From an uncultured Atopobiaceae bacterium (lineage in GTDB: Bacteria; Actinomycetota; Coriobacteriia; Coriobacteriales; Atopobiaceae): a stretch of DNA of 64,000 nucleotides. The notes beneath the pieces were generated by a model. It was given only the letters and a program-made list of their open reading frames with translations. It ran no database searches and was not told the origin of the DNA. Each line of letters starts with the position of its first letter. Position 1 is the stretch's first letter. The stretch is taken from contig CAJTTF010000001.1 of NCBI GenBank assembly GCA_910579165.1, positions 124,001 to 188,000 of the forward strand, in the 5' to 3' direction. This document shows positions 52,051 through 62,734 of this stretch, one piece after another. Both the position numbers and the translations under genes were made by a program.

Positions 52051-52791
52051 ATGCTGACTGTTAGAAAACTGGACAAAAAAGATTTCGCTACGGCTGCGCG
52101 CTACGGCGCCGAGGGAATGCATTTTGACTGGTATGCGCATGGATGGGGTTTGCGATTGTTCCGCTGGTTTTTCTTCCACGAGATGCTTAACAAGGCAACC
52201 CGTGCGTGGGGCTGCTACTACCGAGGCTATTTTCAAGGTGCTCTCTTGGCTCGCATTGAGGGCGAGGCGCCGCTCTACAAAAATCCCTTCATGAGTGTCT
52301 TGGTAAGGGCTGTTGATTGGCTTATCCGTCATTTTGATATTGCCGGAATGGACGATTATGACAAAGCCAACGAGGATATGCTCTCCGCCTTCATAAAGCG
52401 CCGAGACGAGCAGACCGCGCAGCCGCTCAATCTGGGGACTACTACGAATTCTTCAGGAAGTCTTCAAGCAGAAGCTGTGGCTGGTCGGCCACCTGTTTCT
52501 CAAAGCTCGCTGGAAGATCCAATGCGGGCGTTCTCGCAGAAGCCGTCAGCCGAAATACTCTTTCTCACCGCCAACCCCAAAGGGCGCGTGCACGGAGTGG
52601 GAACGGCGCTTCTCAATCAGTTTGAACGCGCTGCTGCCGGAAGATGTGCGTACCTCTATACCGATACGGGGTGCACATACTCCTTTTATGAGCGTAGAGG
52701 ATTCGTGCGCGAGGGAGAGAAAAGCATAGAGGTGAAGCACGGAAAATCAAGCTTCACACTGAGCTGTTTTCTCTACGCCAAGCAGCTTTGA
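52051..52791 (+). CDS. GNAT-family acetyltransferase
   Basis: A 246-residue protein. The acetyl-CoA site is visible as GRVHGVGTALLNQFE near residue 185 (the Q/RxxGxG/A motif A), followed by LYTDTGCTYSFYERRGF, motif B of GNAT enzymes. The N-terminal 160 residues, with aromatic segments such as HFDWYAHGWGLRLF, are longer than in a minimal GNAT and may bind the substrate. The acceptor amine is unknown. It starts 30 bp after tig. The last codons are repeated in diverged form behind the stop (near 52797 and 52845). Confidence 0.75.
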   Translation: MLTVRKLDKKDFATAARYGAEGMHFDWYAHGWGLRLFRWFFFHEMLNKATRAWGCYYRGYFQGALLARIEGEAPLYKNPFMSVLVRAVDWLIRHFDIAGMDDYDKANEDMLSAFIKRRDEQTAQPLNLGTTTNSSGSLQAEAVAGRPPVSQSSLEDPMRAFSQKPSAEILFLTANPKGRVHGVGTALLNQFERAAAGRCAYLYTDTGCTYSFYERRGFVREGEKSIEVKHGKSSFTLSCFLYAKQL

Positions 52792-52975
52792 GCTTTTCTA
52801 TGCATACAGCGTTATTTTTTTCCAGTGTTAAGTAGGTTCAGATTTCTCTACCCAAACAGCATCATGATCTTTTAACAAATGGCTTCATGCCTCGCTATTT
52901 AAAAAGCTATAGGCTTCGCAGCTTAAATGCCAGCAGACATCTTTAAGCAGATATCTTTAGGTGTGAAGCTAGCGT

Positions 52976-53488
52976 CTAGTATGACTCGTACGTGACAAGG
53001 TCAGAGAGCGGCAGGCGATCTGTGTGGAGATGGGAAGCCGGCTTGTCCGTATATCCCACCATTAAATAAAGGTAAGGCACGAAGTCCTCGGGCAAGTTGA
53101 ATTCAGTGCGTACGGCATCGGGCTCGTACATACCAACGATGCAGCTCCCCAGCCCTTGCGCCTCCGCTTCGAGGGCCATCTGAGAGATAGCAATGCCGCA
53201 ATCAATCCAGCCATAGTCCGGATTAACTTTAGGGTTTTTCTCGGAAGCGGTTTTATCAAAACTGACAAGAATAGCCACAGGAGCATCAAACCTGCAAGGA
53301 GAAGTTTTGCCTACTTTGTTCAGGCCTTCGGTAGTCTCTATTACGAGAAAACGCCACGGCTGCTTGTTTTTAGCCGAGGGAGCAACACGGCCCGCTTCCA
53401 AAATGTTGTTAACCTGGTCTTTTGTCAGGAGTTTGTCGGAGAACTTCCGGCATGAATAGCGATCCTTCATGAGTTTTAGCACGTCCAT
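52976..53488 (-). CDS. Nitroreductase-family flavoprotein
   Basis: A 170-residue FMN-dependent nitroreductase-fold protein. Signature segments are RYSCRKFSDK at the N-terminus, GRVAPSAKNKQPWRFLVIE for FMN binding, the MALEAEAQGLGSCIVGMY block and YLYLMVGYTDKP. It should reduce nitro, quinone or similar electron-poor substrates with NAD(P)H. The ATG at 53488 is chosen because AGAAAGGAACGCT is directly upstream; an in-frame Met 13 codons earlier lacks this. The 370-bp gap to the next gene contains the inverted repeat at 53786 and no other feature I can name. Confidence 0.85.
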   Translation of the reverse strand: MDVLKLMKDRYSCRKFSDKLLTKDQVNNILEAGRVAPSAKNKQPWRFLVIETTEGLNKVGKTSPCRFDAPVAILVSFDKTASEKNPKVNPDYGWIDCGIAISQMALEAEAQGLGSCIVGMYEPDAVRTEFNLPEDFVPYLYLMVGYTDKPASHLHTDRLPLSDLVTYESY

Positions 53489-53785
53489 AGCGTTCCTTTC
53501 TATTGAATATTTCTTTCTATTAATCATTTATAAGATTGGTTTTAAAGCTCAGGGTTTGTTCTGCGTTCTTTTACCCAATTGTTTTCAGCTCTTGAGGCGG
53601 ATTTGCACAAGCGTGTAGTCTTCGAGGTACAATCGGATAGTCCCTGAGGTATAAGCGGATAGTTCCTGAGAAATCTAATCATCTTTTACGAAAAGAGCGG
53701 TGAGGAAGGAAGCGGGTGTGGGAACAACTTGAGGAACGCATTGACTCTTGTGCTATCATTTTGCCGCTGGAAAAACGGACTGACA

Positions 53786-53827
53786 GGGATATAGCCAAAA
53801 ACGTACGCACTTTTTAACCTATATCCC
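53786..53827 (+). promoter_or_regulatory. Inverted repeat upstream of the second LPXTG gene
   Basis: A perfect 9-bp inverted repeat GGGATATAG (53786-53794) / CTATATCCC (53819-53827) separated by 24 bp, 34 bp before the SD-supported ATG at 53861. It could be an operator or a leader hairpin. Confidence 0.4.
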
Positions 53828-53860
53828 ACTGGCACAATCACTATAAGAAAGGACTCCTTT

Positions 53861-55709
<1,849 letters not shown>

Positions 55710-55760
55710 AGACTAAAAGCGTCGTCAGGAAGCGAAAAGAACGTTTCACGCTTTCTATTG

Positions 55761-55848
55761 CTAGAGAAAAAGGGCGACGATCGCGGACGAGTTTTTGGAC
55801 ATAGTCCAAACTGTTTGCAGTCCGCGCGTTGCCCTTTTTGCCCTCTAG
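55761..55848. repeat. Nested hairpin element, copy 2
   Basis: CTAGAGAAAAAGGGCGACGA then TCGCGGACGAG forms the left arm, an inner hairpin TTTGGACATAGTCCAAA sits at the tip, and GTCCGCGCGTTGCCCTTTTT then GCCCTCTAG closes the stem. It lies between convergent genes and could terminate both. Confidence 0.8.
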
Positions 55849-55880
55849 GATTCAAGGACCTCATCTGTTGCAAGTTTGAT

Positions 55881-55962
55881 AGAGAATAAGGGTAAGGCTA
55901 GCGGACGAGTTTTTGGACAAAGTCCAAACTGTTTGCAGTCCGCGCCTTACCCTTATTCTCTT
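55881..55962. repeat. Nested hairpin element, copy 3
   Basis: AGAGAATAAGGGTAAGGCTA then GCGGAC pairs with GTCCGC then GCCTTACCCTTATTCTCT, with the inner hairpin TTTGGACAAAGTCCAAA. The inner 40 bp are nearly identical to copy 2, while the outer arms differ in compensating fashion. It fills the rest of the 326-bp gap 55710-56035. Confidence 0.85.
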
Positions 55963-56035
55963 CTACGGTTACAAACGAAATCGCCTGTAACCTGGGATAC
56001 GATGGAGTTTTTACAATCTGGTGGAACTAGGTTGG

Positions 56036-57199
56036 CTAACCCATTACCTTGCGGAAGAGCTCAATGACCGTTGCCTTATCGGCATCGCGGGGAGTTCCCG
56101 GGAAACACGCATCTGCTAGAGCGTCATCGGCAAGAATACTCAGATCTTCCTCCACAATTCCTTCGCAAACAGTGGGGATGCCCACGTCTTGGCCAAGGCG
56201 CGCTACGGCTGCGCAAACGGCAGCATTGGCGTCTTCTGTGCTCATCTCATCGATGCCTTCAATGCCCATGGCCTGACCAATGTTGCGATAGCGGTCACCG
56301 CAGGCAGGTGCGTTGTACTCAAGGCCAATAGGAAGAAGCATTGCGCAAGCAACGCCGTGCGGAGTGTCGTAATGAGCGGAAAGCGTGTGAGCCATAGAAT
56401 GGACGATGCCAAGGCCAACGTTGGAAAAGCCCATGCCGGCAATGTATTGTCCTAGCGCCATTGCCTCGCGACCGGATCCTGGCGTGCCAGATTTTGCCTC
56501 AGCAACGGCATCACGCAGATTGTGCGAGATGATGCGGATAGCCTCAAGATGGCACATGTCAGAAAGCGCCCAGGCACCCTTAGTGGTGTAGCCTTCAATG
56601 GCGTGAGTAAGGGCGTCCATACCAGTAGCAGCGGTGAGCGCAGGAGGCATACCTTGCATCATGTCCGGATCAACTACAGCAACCTCAGGGATGTCGTTGG
56701 GGTCAACGCAGACAAACTTGCGCTGCTTGGCAACGTCGGTGATAACGTAGTTGATAGTGACCTCAGCAGCTGTTCCTGCAGTGGTGGGAACGGCAATAGT
56801 GAAGACAGCGTGATTCTTGGTATCAGCTACGCCTTCAAGGGAGACGACATCTGAAAACTCTGGGTTTGTGATGATGATGCCAATAGCCTTGGCGGTATCC
56901 ATGGCCGATCCACCACCCACAGCCACGATGCAGTCTGCGCCTGAAGCCTTAAAGGCGGCAACACCGTCCTGGACGTTTTCAATGGTGGGGTTTGGTTTAA
57001 CATCGCTGAATACTTCCCAGGCAATGCCAGCACCATCAAGCTCTTTGGTCACGGTGTCTACTACACCAAACTTGACGAGGTCTTTATCGGTGCAGATAAA
57101 AGCCTTGGTCTTGCCGTGTCCGGTGATCTCGCCGGGGATTTCTTTTACGGCGCCCTTGCCGTGATAAGAAACGGGATTCAAGATAAAACGTTGTGCCAT
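56036..57199 (-). CDS. fucO: Iron-containing alcohol dehydrogenase, lactaldehyde reductase (FucO)-like
   Basis: A 387-residue group III alcohol dehydrogenase very similar in wording to E. coli FucO: AQRFILNPVSYHGKGAV at the start, VAVGGGSAMDTAKAIGI for NAD binding, PTTAGTAAEVTINYVITD, and the iron ligands in MDALTHAIEGYTTKGAWAL and HSMAHTLSAHYDTPHGVA. It should interconvert lactaldehyde and 1,2-propanediol, or act on similar short diols, in fermentation. The ATG at 57199 is preceded by GAAAGGAAC. No fucose or rhamnose genes are nearby, so the physiological substrate is open. Confidence 0.85.
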   Translation of the reverse strand: MAQRFILNPVSYHGKGAVKEIPGEITGHGKTKAFICTDKDLVKFGVVDTVTKELDGAGIAWEVFSDVKPNPTIENVQDGVAAFKASGADCIVAVGGGSAMDTAKAIGIIITNPEFSDVVSLEGVADTKNHAVFTIAVPTTAGTAAEVTINYVITDVAKQRKFVCVDPNDIPEVAVVDPDMMQGMPPALTAATGMDALTHAIEGYTTKGAWALSDMCHLEAIRIISHNLRDAVAEAKSGTPGSGREAMALGQYIAGMGFSNVGLGIVHSMAHTLSAHYDTPHGVACAMLLPIGLEYNAPACGDRYRNIGQAMGIEGIDEMSTEDANAAVCAAVARLGQDVGIPTVCEGIVEEDLSILADDALADACFPGTPRDADKATVIELFRKVMG

Positions 57200-57314
57200 A
57201 ATGTTCCTTTCGCTGGCTTTCGTTTGTTTGGGATTGAAGTGCACGCTTCGTTGCGCGTTCTATACATAATAGTATAGTTTTGAGGGGTCGCGTCTGCGGA
57301 TTCTAAGAAAAGAG

Positions 57315-57599
57315 ATGATGAATGTGGCAGAGATTCTTGAGGCGATAATGCTCATATGTTTTGGCTTTTCTTGGCCGATAAACGCGTATGAAACCTACAG
57401 GGCCAAAACTGCCAAAGGCACCAACTGGCAGTTTTTGGCTCTTATCACGGTAGGCTATCTTGCTGGAGTTGCGGCCAAGTTTGTAGCGGGCTCTATCAAC
57501 TGGGTTTTGTGGGTGTACTTTTTAAACCTTCTTTTTTTGGGCGTCAACTGGGGTGTGTATGTTAGGAATCGTAGGCTCGATGCCGCGCGAGCATCTTAG
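57315..57599 (+). CDS. Small PQ-loop/SemiSWEET-like membrane protein
   Basis: A 94-residue protein with three hydrophobic helices. The segment CFGFSWPINAYETYRAKTAK followed by GTNWQF and GYLAGV has the Pro-containing helix plus basic loop of PQ-loop proteins, which form sugar or amino acid transporters as dimers. The substrate is unknown and the family assignment is by eye. It ends nine bases before the isochorismatase-family gene, whose ribosome site overlaps the stop region, so the two are cotranscribed. Confidence 0.65.
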   Translation: MMNVAEILEAIMLICFGFSWPINAYETYRAKTAKGTNWQFLALITVGYLAGVAAKFVAGSINWVLWVYFLNLLFLGVNWGVYVRNRRLDAARAS

Positions 57600-57608
57600 G
57601 AGCAGAGG

Positions 57609-58154
57609 ATGGAAGTATTAGTAGTAGTAGACGTTCAGAATGATTTTATAACGGGCGCGTTGGGCACGGATGCAGCACAGGCCGCTCTTCCTACCATTCG
57701 CAAACGTATAGAGACATTTCTACAGGAAGAAAATGAAGAACAGAAACTCGTTGTGTTTACGCAGGACACACACGACGCGGACTACTTGCAGACGCAGGAG
57801 GGTCATATCCTTCCAGTTGTGCACTGCGTGCGGGGAAGCGAGGGCTGGAAGATTCCAGACGAGATACGACGCCTTTCCTCCGATGCACCGGTTTTTGAAA
57901 AACCAACCTTTGGGTCAGAGAGCCTCGCTGTATATTTAAAACAGGTGAACCAGGATGACCCCATTACCTCAATTGAGTTACTTGGTTTCTGTACCGATAT
58001 TTGCGTCATATCAAATGCGCTTTTGCTGAAGGCAGCATTGCCGGAAGTTCCCATCAGCGTTACGGCGGACTGTTGCGCGGGCGTAACGCCAGATTCTCAT
58101 GAAGCAGCCTTGCGAGTGATGCAAAGCTGCCAAATTGAAGTTACGAGTGGTTAG
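57609..58154 (+). CDS. Isochorismatase/nicotinamidase-family hydrolase
   Basis: A 181-residue cysteine hydrolase. The catalytic Asp is in VVDVQNDFITGALGT, the Lys in FEKPTFGS and the nucleophile Cys in GFCTDICVISNALLLKA. The QDTHDADYL and EGHILPVVHC segments resemble the metal-binding DWH/PxHC region of nicotinamidases, but with Thr-His in place of Trp-His, so nicotinamidase is possible but not certain. TTAGGAGCAGAGG precedes the ATG. It is convergent with carB; the two coding regions overlap by four bases. Confidence 0.82.
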   Translation: MEVLVVVDVQNDFITGALGTDAAQAALPTIRKRIETFLQEENEEQKLVVFTQDTHDADYLQTQEGHILPVVHCVRGSEGWKIPDEIRRLSSDAPVFEKPTFGSESLAVYLKQVNQDDPITSIELLGFCTDICVISNALLLKAALPEVPISVTADCCAGVTPDSHEAALRVMQSCQIEVTSG

Positions 58155-61100
58155 GTATGAATTTCTTGGAGGGAGCTCACGTTTTTTGAGCCACTCGCCT
58201 GCACGCTCTTAATTCCTTCAGCAGAAGCAAGTCCTGCTGCAACCGTAGTCATGAGCGGAATGCGCGCCTTAAGGGCTGCTCGGCGAATAAGGCTGCCATC
58301 ATCAGCAGAGGCAGTGGAGGGCGATGGCGTATTAATGATGATGTCTACATCGTGGTTTGTGATGAGATCGATTAGGTTGGGACGTCCTTCAGAAGCTTTC
58401 AGGGTGAGGGTTGCCGGAACGCCTGCCTCAACGAGGGCTTTGCGCGTGCCTTGCGTGGCCACAATCTCAAAACCAGCTTCTACGAACGCTTTACCAAGAG
58501 CTGCCAGCTCATCCTTGTCATTATCGGAAATGCTCATTAAGACGGTGCCGGAGAGAGGAAGCACGGTCTGAGTTGCCTCTTGCGCTTTGTAAAAGGCTTC
58601 ACCAAAGCTGTCTGCAAGACCAAGGGCCTCGCCGGTTGAGCGCATCTCGGGACCCAGAATGGGGTCGACCTCTGGGAACATGTTAAAGGGGAAGACGGCT
58701 GCCTTAACTCCGTAGTGGCGGGAGTGACCTTCTTTGAGCGCAGGAACTGGGCTCGTGTGATCGGTGAGCGGCATCGTAATGACGTCGGTGGCAATTTGTA
58801 CCATCTGGATGCCACAGACCTTTGAGACCAGAGGCACCGTGCGCGATGCACGCGGATTGGCCTCAAGGACGTAGACTTTGCCTTGCTCAATGGCGTACTG
58901 GATATTCATGAGGCCGCGTACATGCATAGCCTCTGCAATGAGGCGCGTGTATTCTTTAATCTTGGAGAGGTTCTCCTCGCTGATGTTGATGGAGGGAAGA
59001 ATGGCGGCGGAGTCTCCCGAGTGAACGCCTGCAAGCTCAACGTGTTCCAAAACGGCGGGCACAAAAGCGTGTTCCCCATCGCAGATGGCATCCGCTTCAC
59101 ATTCGAGTGCGTTGTTAAGGAAACGGTCGATAAGAATGGGGCGATCAGGCGTGACGCCAACGGCTGCTTTCATGTAAGCGCGAAGATTGGAGTCGTCGTA
59201 GACGATTTCCATGCCGCGTCCCCCTAAGACGTAGCTGGGGCGCACCATGACGGGATAGCCTATCTGGTGGGCAATATCCAGGGCCTCATCAATGGTTGTC
59301 GCCATTCCTGCCTCAGGCATTGGAATCTCTAGCTTGTCCATAATCTCGCGGAAGCGATCGCGGTCTTCTGCGAGGTCGATAATCTCAGGGCTTGTGCCCA
59401 GAATGTTGACACCAGCCTCTTCAAGCTCGTTCGCAAGGTTGAGAGGCGTCTGCCCACCAAATTGCGCAATGACGCCCAACGGCTTTTCCTTGTGATAGAT
59501 GGAGAGAACATCCTCCGTGGTTAGGGGCTCAAAATAGAGCTTATCGGAAGTGTCGTAGTCAGTGGAGACGGTTTCAGGATTGCAGTTAACGATGATGGTT
59601 TCAAAACCGAGCTTTTTGAGCGACTTAGCAGCATGGACGCAGCAGTAGTCAAACTCAATGCCTTGGCCAATACGATTGGGTCCCCCACCTAGAATCATGA
59701 TTTTGCGCCCGTCTGATACGGGGTCTGTATCAGGTGCGTTATACGTGGAGAAGTAGTAGGCGCTGTCTTGGGTTGAGGAGACATGCACGCCCTCCCACGC
59801 TTGCGTGATTCCAAGCTCTTCGCGTGCTGCTCGTATGGCAGACTCCTTAAGGTTCATGAGCTGTGCGAGGTATTTATCGGAAAAACCGTTTTGCTTTGCA
59901 GATGTGAGCTGTTCTGCAGGGAGCATGGCGGCGGGATTTTTCGCAGCGTAATCGCGAATGGTCTCTTCCTCTTCAACGAGCTCTTTCATTTGCTCAATAA
60001 ACCACGCTTTAATAGCGGTAAGCTCGTGGATTTCTTCCACGGTTGCTCCCTTGCGAAGTGCCTCATACATGATGAATTGGCGTTCAGAGGAGGGCGTCAC
60101 GAGAAGTGCGAGCAACTCCTCTTTGGTTTTGTCGTTGAAATCCTTTGCAAAGCCAAGACCGTAGCGACCCTGTTCCAAGGAACGGATAGCTTTTTGGAAC
60201 GCCTCCTTGTACGTTTTGCCAATGGACATGACTTCGCCCACAGCACGCATTTGCGTCCCCAACTTATCCTCCACACCCTTGAATTTTTCAAAGGCCCAAC
60301 GCGCAAACTTGATAACGACGTAGTCTCCATCAGGCACGTATTTATCGAGCGTGCCGTATTTGCCGCATGGAATTTCATCAAGCGTAAGGCCGCACGCCAA
60401 CATAGAGGAGATAAGGGCGATAGGAAAGCCGGTAGCCTTGGAGGCAAGGGCAGAAGAACGCGAGGTACGGGGGTTAATTTCGATGATGATGTCGCGGTCA
60501 GACACCGGATCGTGTGCCCACTGAACGTTGGTGCCTCCAATGACCTTTACGGCGTCAACGATGGCATAGGATTTTTTCTGGAGGCGATCAATCGTCTTTT
60601 GGTCGATGGTTTGCATAGGGGCAGCGCAGAAGGAATCGCCGGTATGCACGCCCATGGGGTCGATGTTTTCAATGGTGCAAACGGTAATCATCTGACCCTT
60701 GGCGTCGCGCACAATTTCAAACTCCAGCTCTTCCCAGCCAAGCACGCTCTCTTCTACCAGGACTTCTGTGACAGGGCTTGCCGCAAGGCCGCGAGCGACT
60801 ACGGTCTTAAGCTCCTCAATGTTGTAAACAAGACCGGATCCTGTTCCACCCATGGTGTAGGCGGGGCGAAGGACGCAAGGATAGCCAAGCTCTTCAGCGA
60901 TCTCTACGGCTTCATCAACGGTATGAGCCACTCTGGAACGCGCCATTTCAATGCCCATGTCGGCCATTGTTTGTTTAAACATGTCGCGATCTTCTCCGCG
61001 CTCAATGGCATCGATGGGCGTGCCGATAACCTCTACATTGTATTTCTCGAGAACGCCTGCTTTTGCAAGGGCGCTTGAGAGGTTGAGACCAGATTGGCCT

Positions 61101-61372
61101 CCCAGGTTGGGGAGGAGCGCATCGGGACGCTCTTTTGCGATGATTTCTGTGAGACGCTCCAGATTGAGGGGCTCAATATAGACGGCATCGGCGGTTTCTG
61201 GATCCGTCATGATGGTGGCAGGATTGGAGTTGACGAGTACTATCTCGTAACCCTGCGCGCGCAACGCTTTACACGCCTGCGTTCCCGAGTAATCAAATTC
61301 ACATGCTTGTCCAATAATGATAGGACCGGATCCAATGATGAGGATCTTATTGATGTCGGAACGCTTTGGCAT
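58151..61372 (-). CDS. carB: Carbamoyl-phosphate synthase large chain
   Basis: A 1073-residue full-length CarB with two homologous ATP-grasp halves. First half: LIIGSGPIIIGQACEFDYSG, TMGGTGSGLVYN and EINPRTSRSSALASKATG; second half: GGGPNRIGQGIEFDYCCVHA, VLGGRGMEIVYDD and EANPRASRTVPLVSKVCG. A C-terminal allosteric MGS-like domain is present. It makes carbamoyl phosphate from bicarbonate, glutamine-derived ammonia and two ATP for pyrimidine and arginine synthesis. AAGGAGG precedes the ATG. The glutaminase subunit carA is not adjacent in this window: nothing like it lies upstream in 61373-64000. Confidence 0.96.
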   Translation of the reverse strand: MPKRSDINKILIIGSGPIIIGQACEFDYSGTQACKALRAQGYEIVLVNSNPATIMTDPETADAVYIEPLNLERLTEIIAKERPDALLPNLGGQSGLNLSSALAKAGVLEKYNVEVIGTPIDAIERGEDRDMFKQTMADMGIEMARSRVAHTVDEAVEIAEELGYPCVLRPAYTMGGTGSGLVYNIEELKTVVARGLAASPVTEVLVEESVLGWEELEFEIVRDAKGQMITVCTIENIDPMGVHTGDSFCAAPMQTIDQKTIDRLQKKSYAIVDAVKVIGGTNVQWAHDPVSDRDIIIEINPRTSRSSALASKATGFPIALISSMLACGLTLDEIPCGKYGTLDKYVPDGDYVVIKFARWAFEKFKGVEDKLGTQMRAVGEVMSIGKTYKEAFQKAIRSLEQGRYGLGFAKDFNDKTKEELLALLVTPSSERQFIMYEALRKGATVEEIHELTAIKAWFIEQMKELVEEEETIRDYAAKNPAAMLPAEQLTSAKQNGFSDKYLAQLMNLKESAIRAAREELGITQAWEGVHVSSTQDSAYYFSTYNAPDTDPVSDGRKIMILGGGPNRIGQGIEFDYCCVHAAKSLKKLGFETIIVNCNPETVSTDYDTSDKLYFEPLTTEDVLSIYHKEKPLGVIAQFGGQTPLNLANELEEAGVNILGTSPEIIDLAEDRDRFREIMDKLEIPMPEAGMATTIDEALDIAHQIGYPVMVRPSYVLGGRGMEIVYDDSNLRAYMKAAVGVTPDRPILIDRFLNNALECEADAICDGEHAFVPAVLEHVELAGVHSGDSAAILPSINISEENLSKIKEYTRLIAEAMHVRGLMNIQYAIEQGKVYVLEANPRASRTVPLVSKVCGIQMVQIATDVITMPLTDHTSPVPALKEGHSRHYGVKAAVFPFNMFPEVDPILGPEMRSTGEALGLADSFGEAFYKAQEATQTVLPLSGTVLMSISDNDKDELAALGKAFVEAGFEIVATQGTRKALVEAGVPATLTLKASEGRPNLIDLITNHDVDIIINTPSPSTASADDGSLIRRAALKARIPLMTTVAAGLASAEGIKSVQASGSKNVSSLQEIHT

Positions 61373-61686
61373 AGATGCCTCCTTGCACGCAGATTTTGAA
61401 CATGAGCTTCGCTCTCACAAGAAGAGTCCCAGGTCATGCTTTGGCGCTGCGGTTTTACCGAAGAAGGAAGGTGCAGACCCAAGAAGCTCAAACAAGGTTG
61501 CCAAGATTTGGCGCGAATTGGGTGCAATTGGCCGCCGAGTTCGTAGGTATTGTAGAGCAAAAGATTGCCCTTACTTTTAAGAAATTTGAGAACCTTGAGG
61601 ATTTTTGCGACGCAGAGTTCTAGAGAAAGATGTAAGCACTGATTAATACGTGCTACCCTTGTGTGCTAAGGGAAGGGAGAGGTAAT
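61373..61686. other. 314-bp gap between divergent carB and C39 peptidase genes
   Basis: No gene, RNA or clear repeat recognised. The carB Shine-Dalgarno lies at about 61376-61382 on the complement. Divergent promoters must be here, but I could not place a convincing -35/-10 pair or a PyrR-type attenuator. Confidence 0.5.
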
Positions 61687-62733
61687 TTGTGCCGTAGTAC
61701 TTTCAATATAATTAGGCATCTACGCATTACTGCTTTCTGTCTTTGCTTGGCCGCTGTTTTGGGGATTGGCGGCTGGGTGTGCCTGAAGCAGCTGAGTCTT
61801 TGCCAAGCGCGAGTACAGCAGCAATGTGACCTTATTATTGATGAGCGCATACAAAAGATTGATGCCATAAGGGACACGATTGACCACGCGCGTTTTTCAG
61901 GGAAAAACGCTGAGAAGGCGACGGGAGACGACGTGCATTCCTTGCAGCAAATGAAAGAAGCTGTCACAACGTCTCTTGATGAGCAGAAAGCAGCACTATA
62001 TTCTCTGTACGGATGCTGTGCAGGTCAAGGCGTTTTTGAGACCGTTCCTGAAACTGTTTCTAGAACCGTTCCTGAGACCGACCCGCTGATCGCGCATTAT
62101 CAAACAATCTTGGAACACTTGGACGAGTATGAACCCTATCTCATTACTTTCTTGATGCGCGATTCCAGCCGTGTAGATTTTGTCCTCGATTGGCCCAACC
62201 GTACTCAGTATCAGACGCCTCCAGCTACGATAGCCGCAAGTATAGAAACGTTCCCGCTGATTATTCAATGGGAGAAAGTCTGGGGCTATCTGCCTTATGG
62301 AGATGGAGAAATCTATCAAAATGGGTGCGCCCCCACGGCGCTCTCAATGGTTCTTTCGTATCTCAAGCATGATCGCTCTCTTACTCCCTGGAAGATTGCC
62401 TCCTATGCTCAAGAAAACGGATATTGGATTGAGAACGAGGGAACGGCATGGTCTTTTATGGAGGAGGCGCCAAGCCATTTTGGCGCCCAGTCAACGAGTA
62501 TTCCCACTACAAAAGAAGCGCTTACTCAGAATCTTTTAGCAGGAAGGCCCGTTATTGCTTCTATGCAACCGGGAGATTTTACAACGGTGGGACATTTCAT
62601 TGTGCTTGTAAGCATGCAGGATGGAAAGGTATTGGTCCACGATCCTAATTCTTATAAAAACAGCACGTTGTGGGATATGGATACGGTTCTTCAACAGACG
62701 TCAGCCCTCTGGGCGTTTTGGGCTGCGAGTTAA
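61687..62733 (+). CDS. Membrane-anchored C39-like cysteine peptidase
   Basis: A protein of about 348 residues with a single N-terminal membrane helix (FCLCLAAVLGIGGWVCL), a helical linker rich in Glu/Gln, and a C-terminal papain-like domain of the C39 type: the catalytic Cys in NGCAPTALSMVLSYL, the His in VGHFIVLVSM and the Asp in VHDPNS. It probably cleaves a peptide or isopeptide on the cell surface; the substrate is unknown. A TTG start at 61687 with GGGAGAGG upstream is preferred to the in-frame GTG at 61663. It ends two bases before the glycosyltransferase-GH3 gene. Confidence 0.72.
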   Translation: MCRSTFNIIRHLRITAFCLCLAAVLGIGGWVCLKQLSLCQARVQQQCDLIIDERIQKIDAIRDTIDHARFSGKNAEKATGDDVHSLQQMKEAVTTSLDEQKAALYSLYGCCAGQGVFETVPETVSRTVPETDPLIAHYQTILEHLDEYEPYLITFLMRDSSRVDFVLDWPNRTQYQTPPATIAASIETFPLIIQWEKVWGYLPYGDGEIYQNGCAPTALSMVLSYLKHDRSLTPWKIASYAQENGYWIENEGTAWSFMEEAPSHFGAQSTSIPTTKEALTQNLLAGRPVIASMQPGDFTTVGHFIVLVSMQDGKVLVHDPNSYKNSTLWDMDTVLQQTSALWAFWAAS

Positions 62734-62734
62734 A

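Noticed and set aside
59783..61078. A 431-codon open frame on the plus strand
   Set aside because: It is entirely antisense to carB, whose protein is full length and conserved throughout; the antisense translation shows no family features.
61373..61686. Short frames on both strands upstream of carB and a PyrR attenuator
   Set aside because: The frames have no Shine-Dalgarno or recognisable features, and I found no PyrR-binding consensus.
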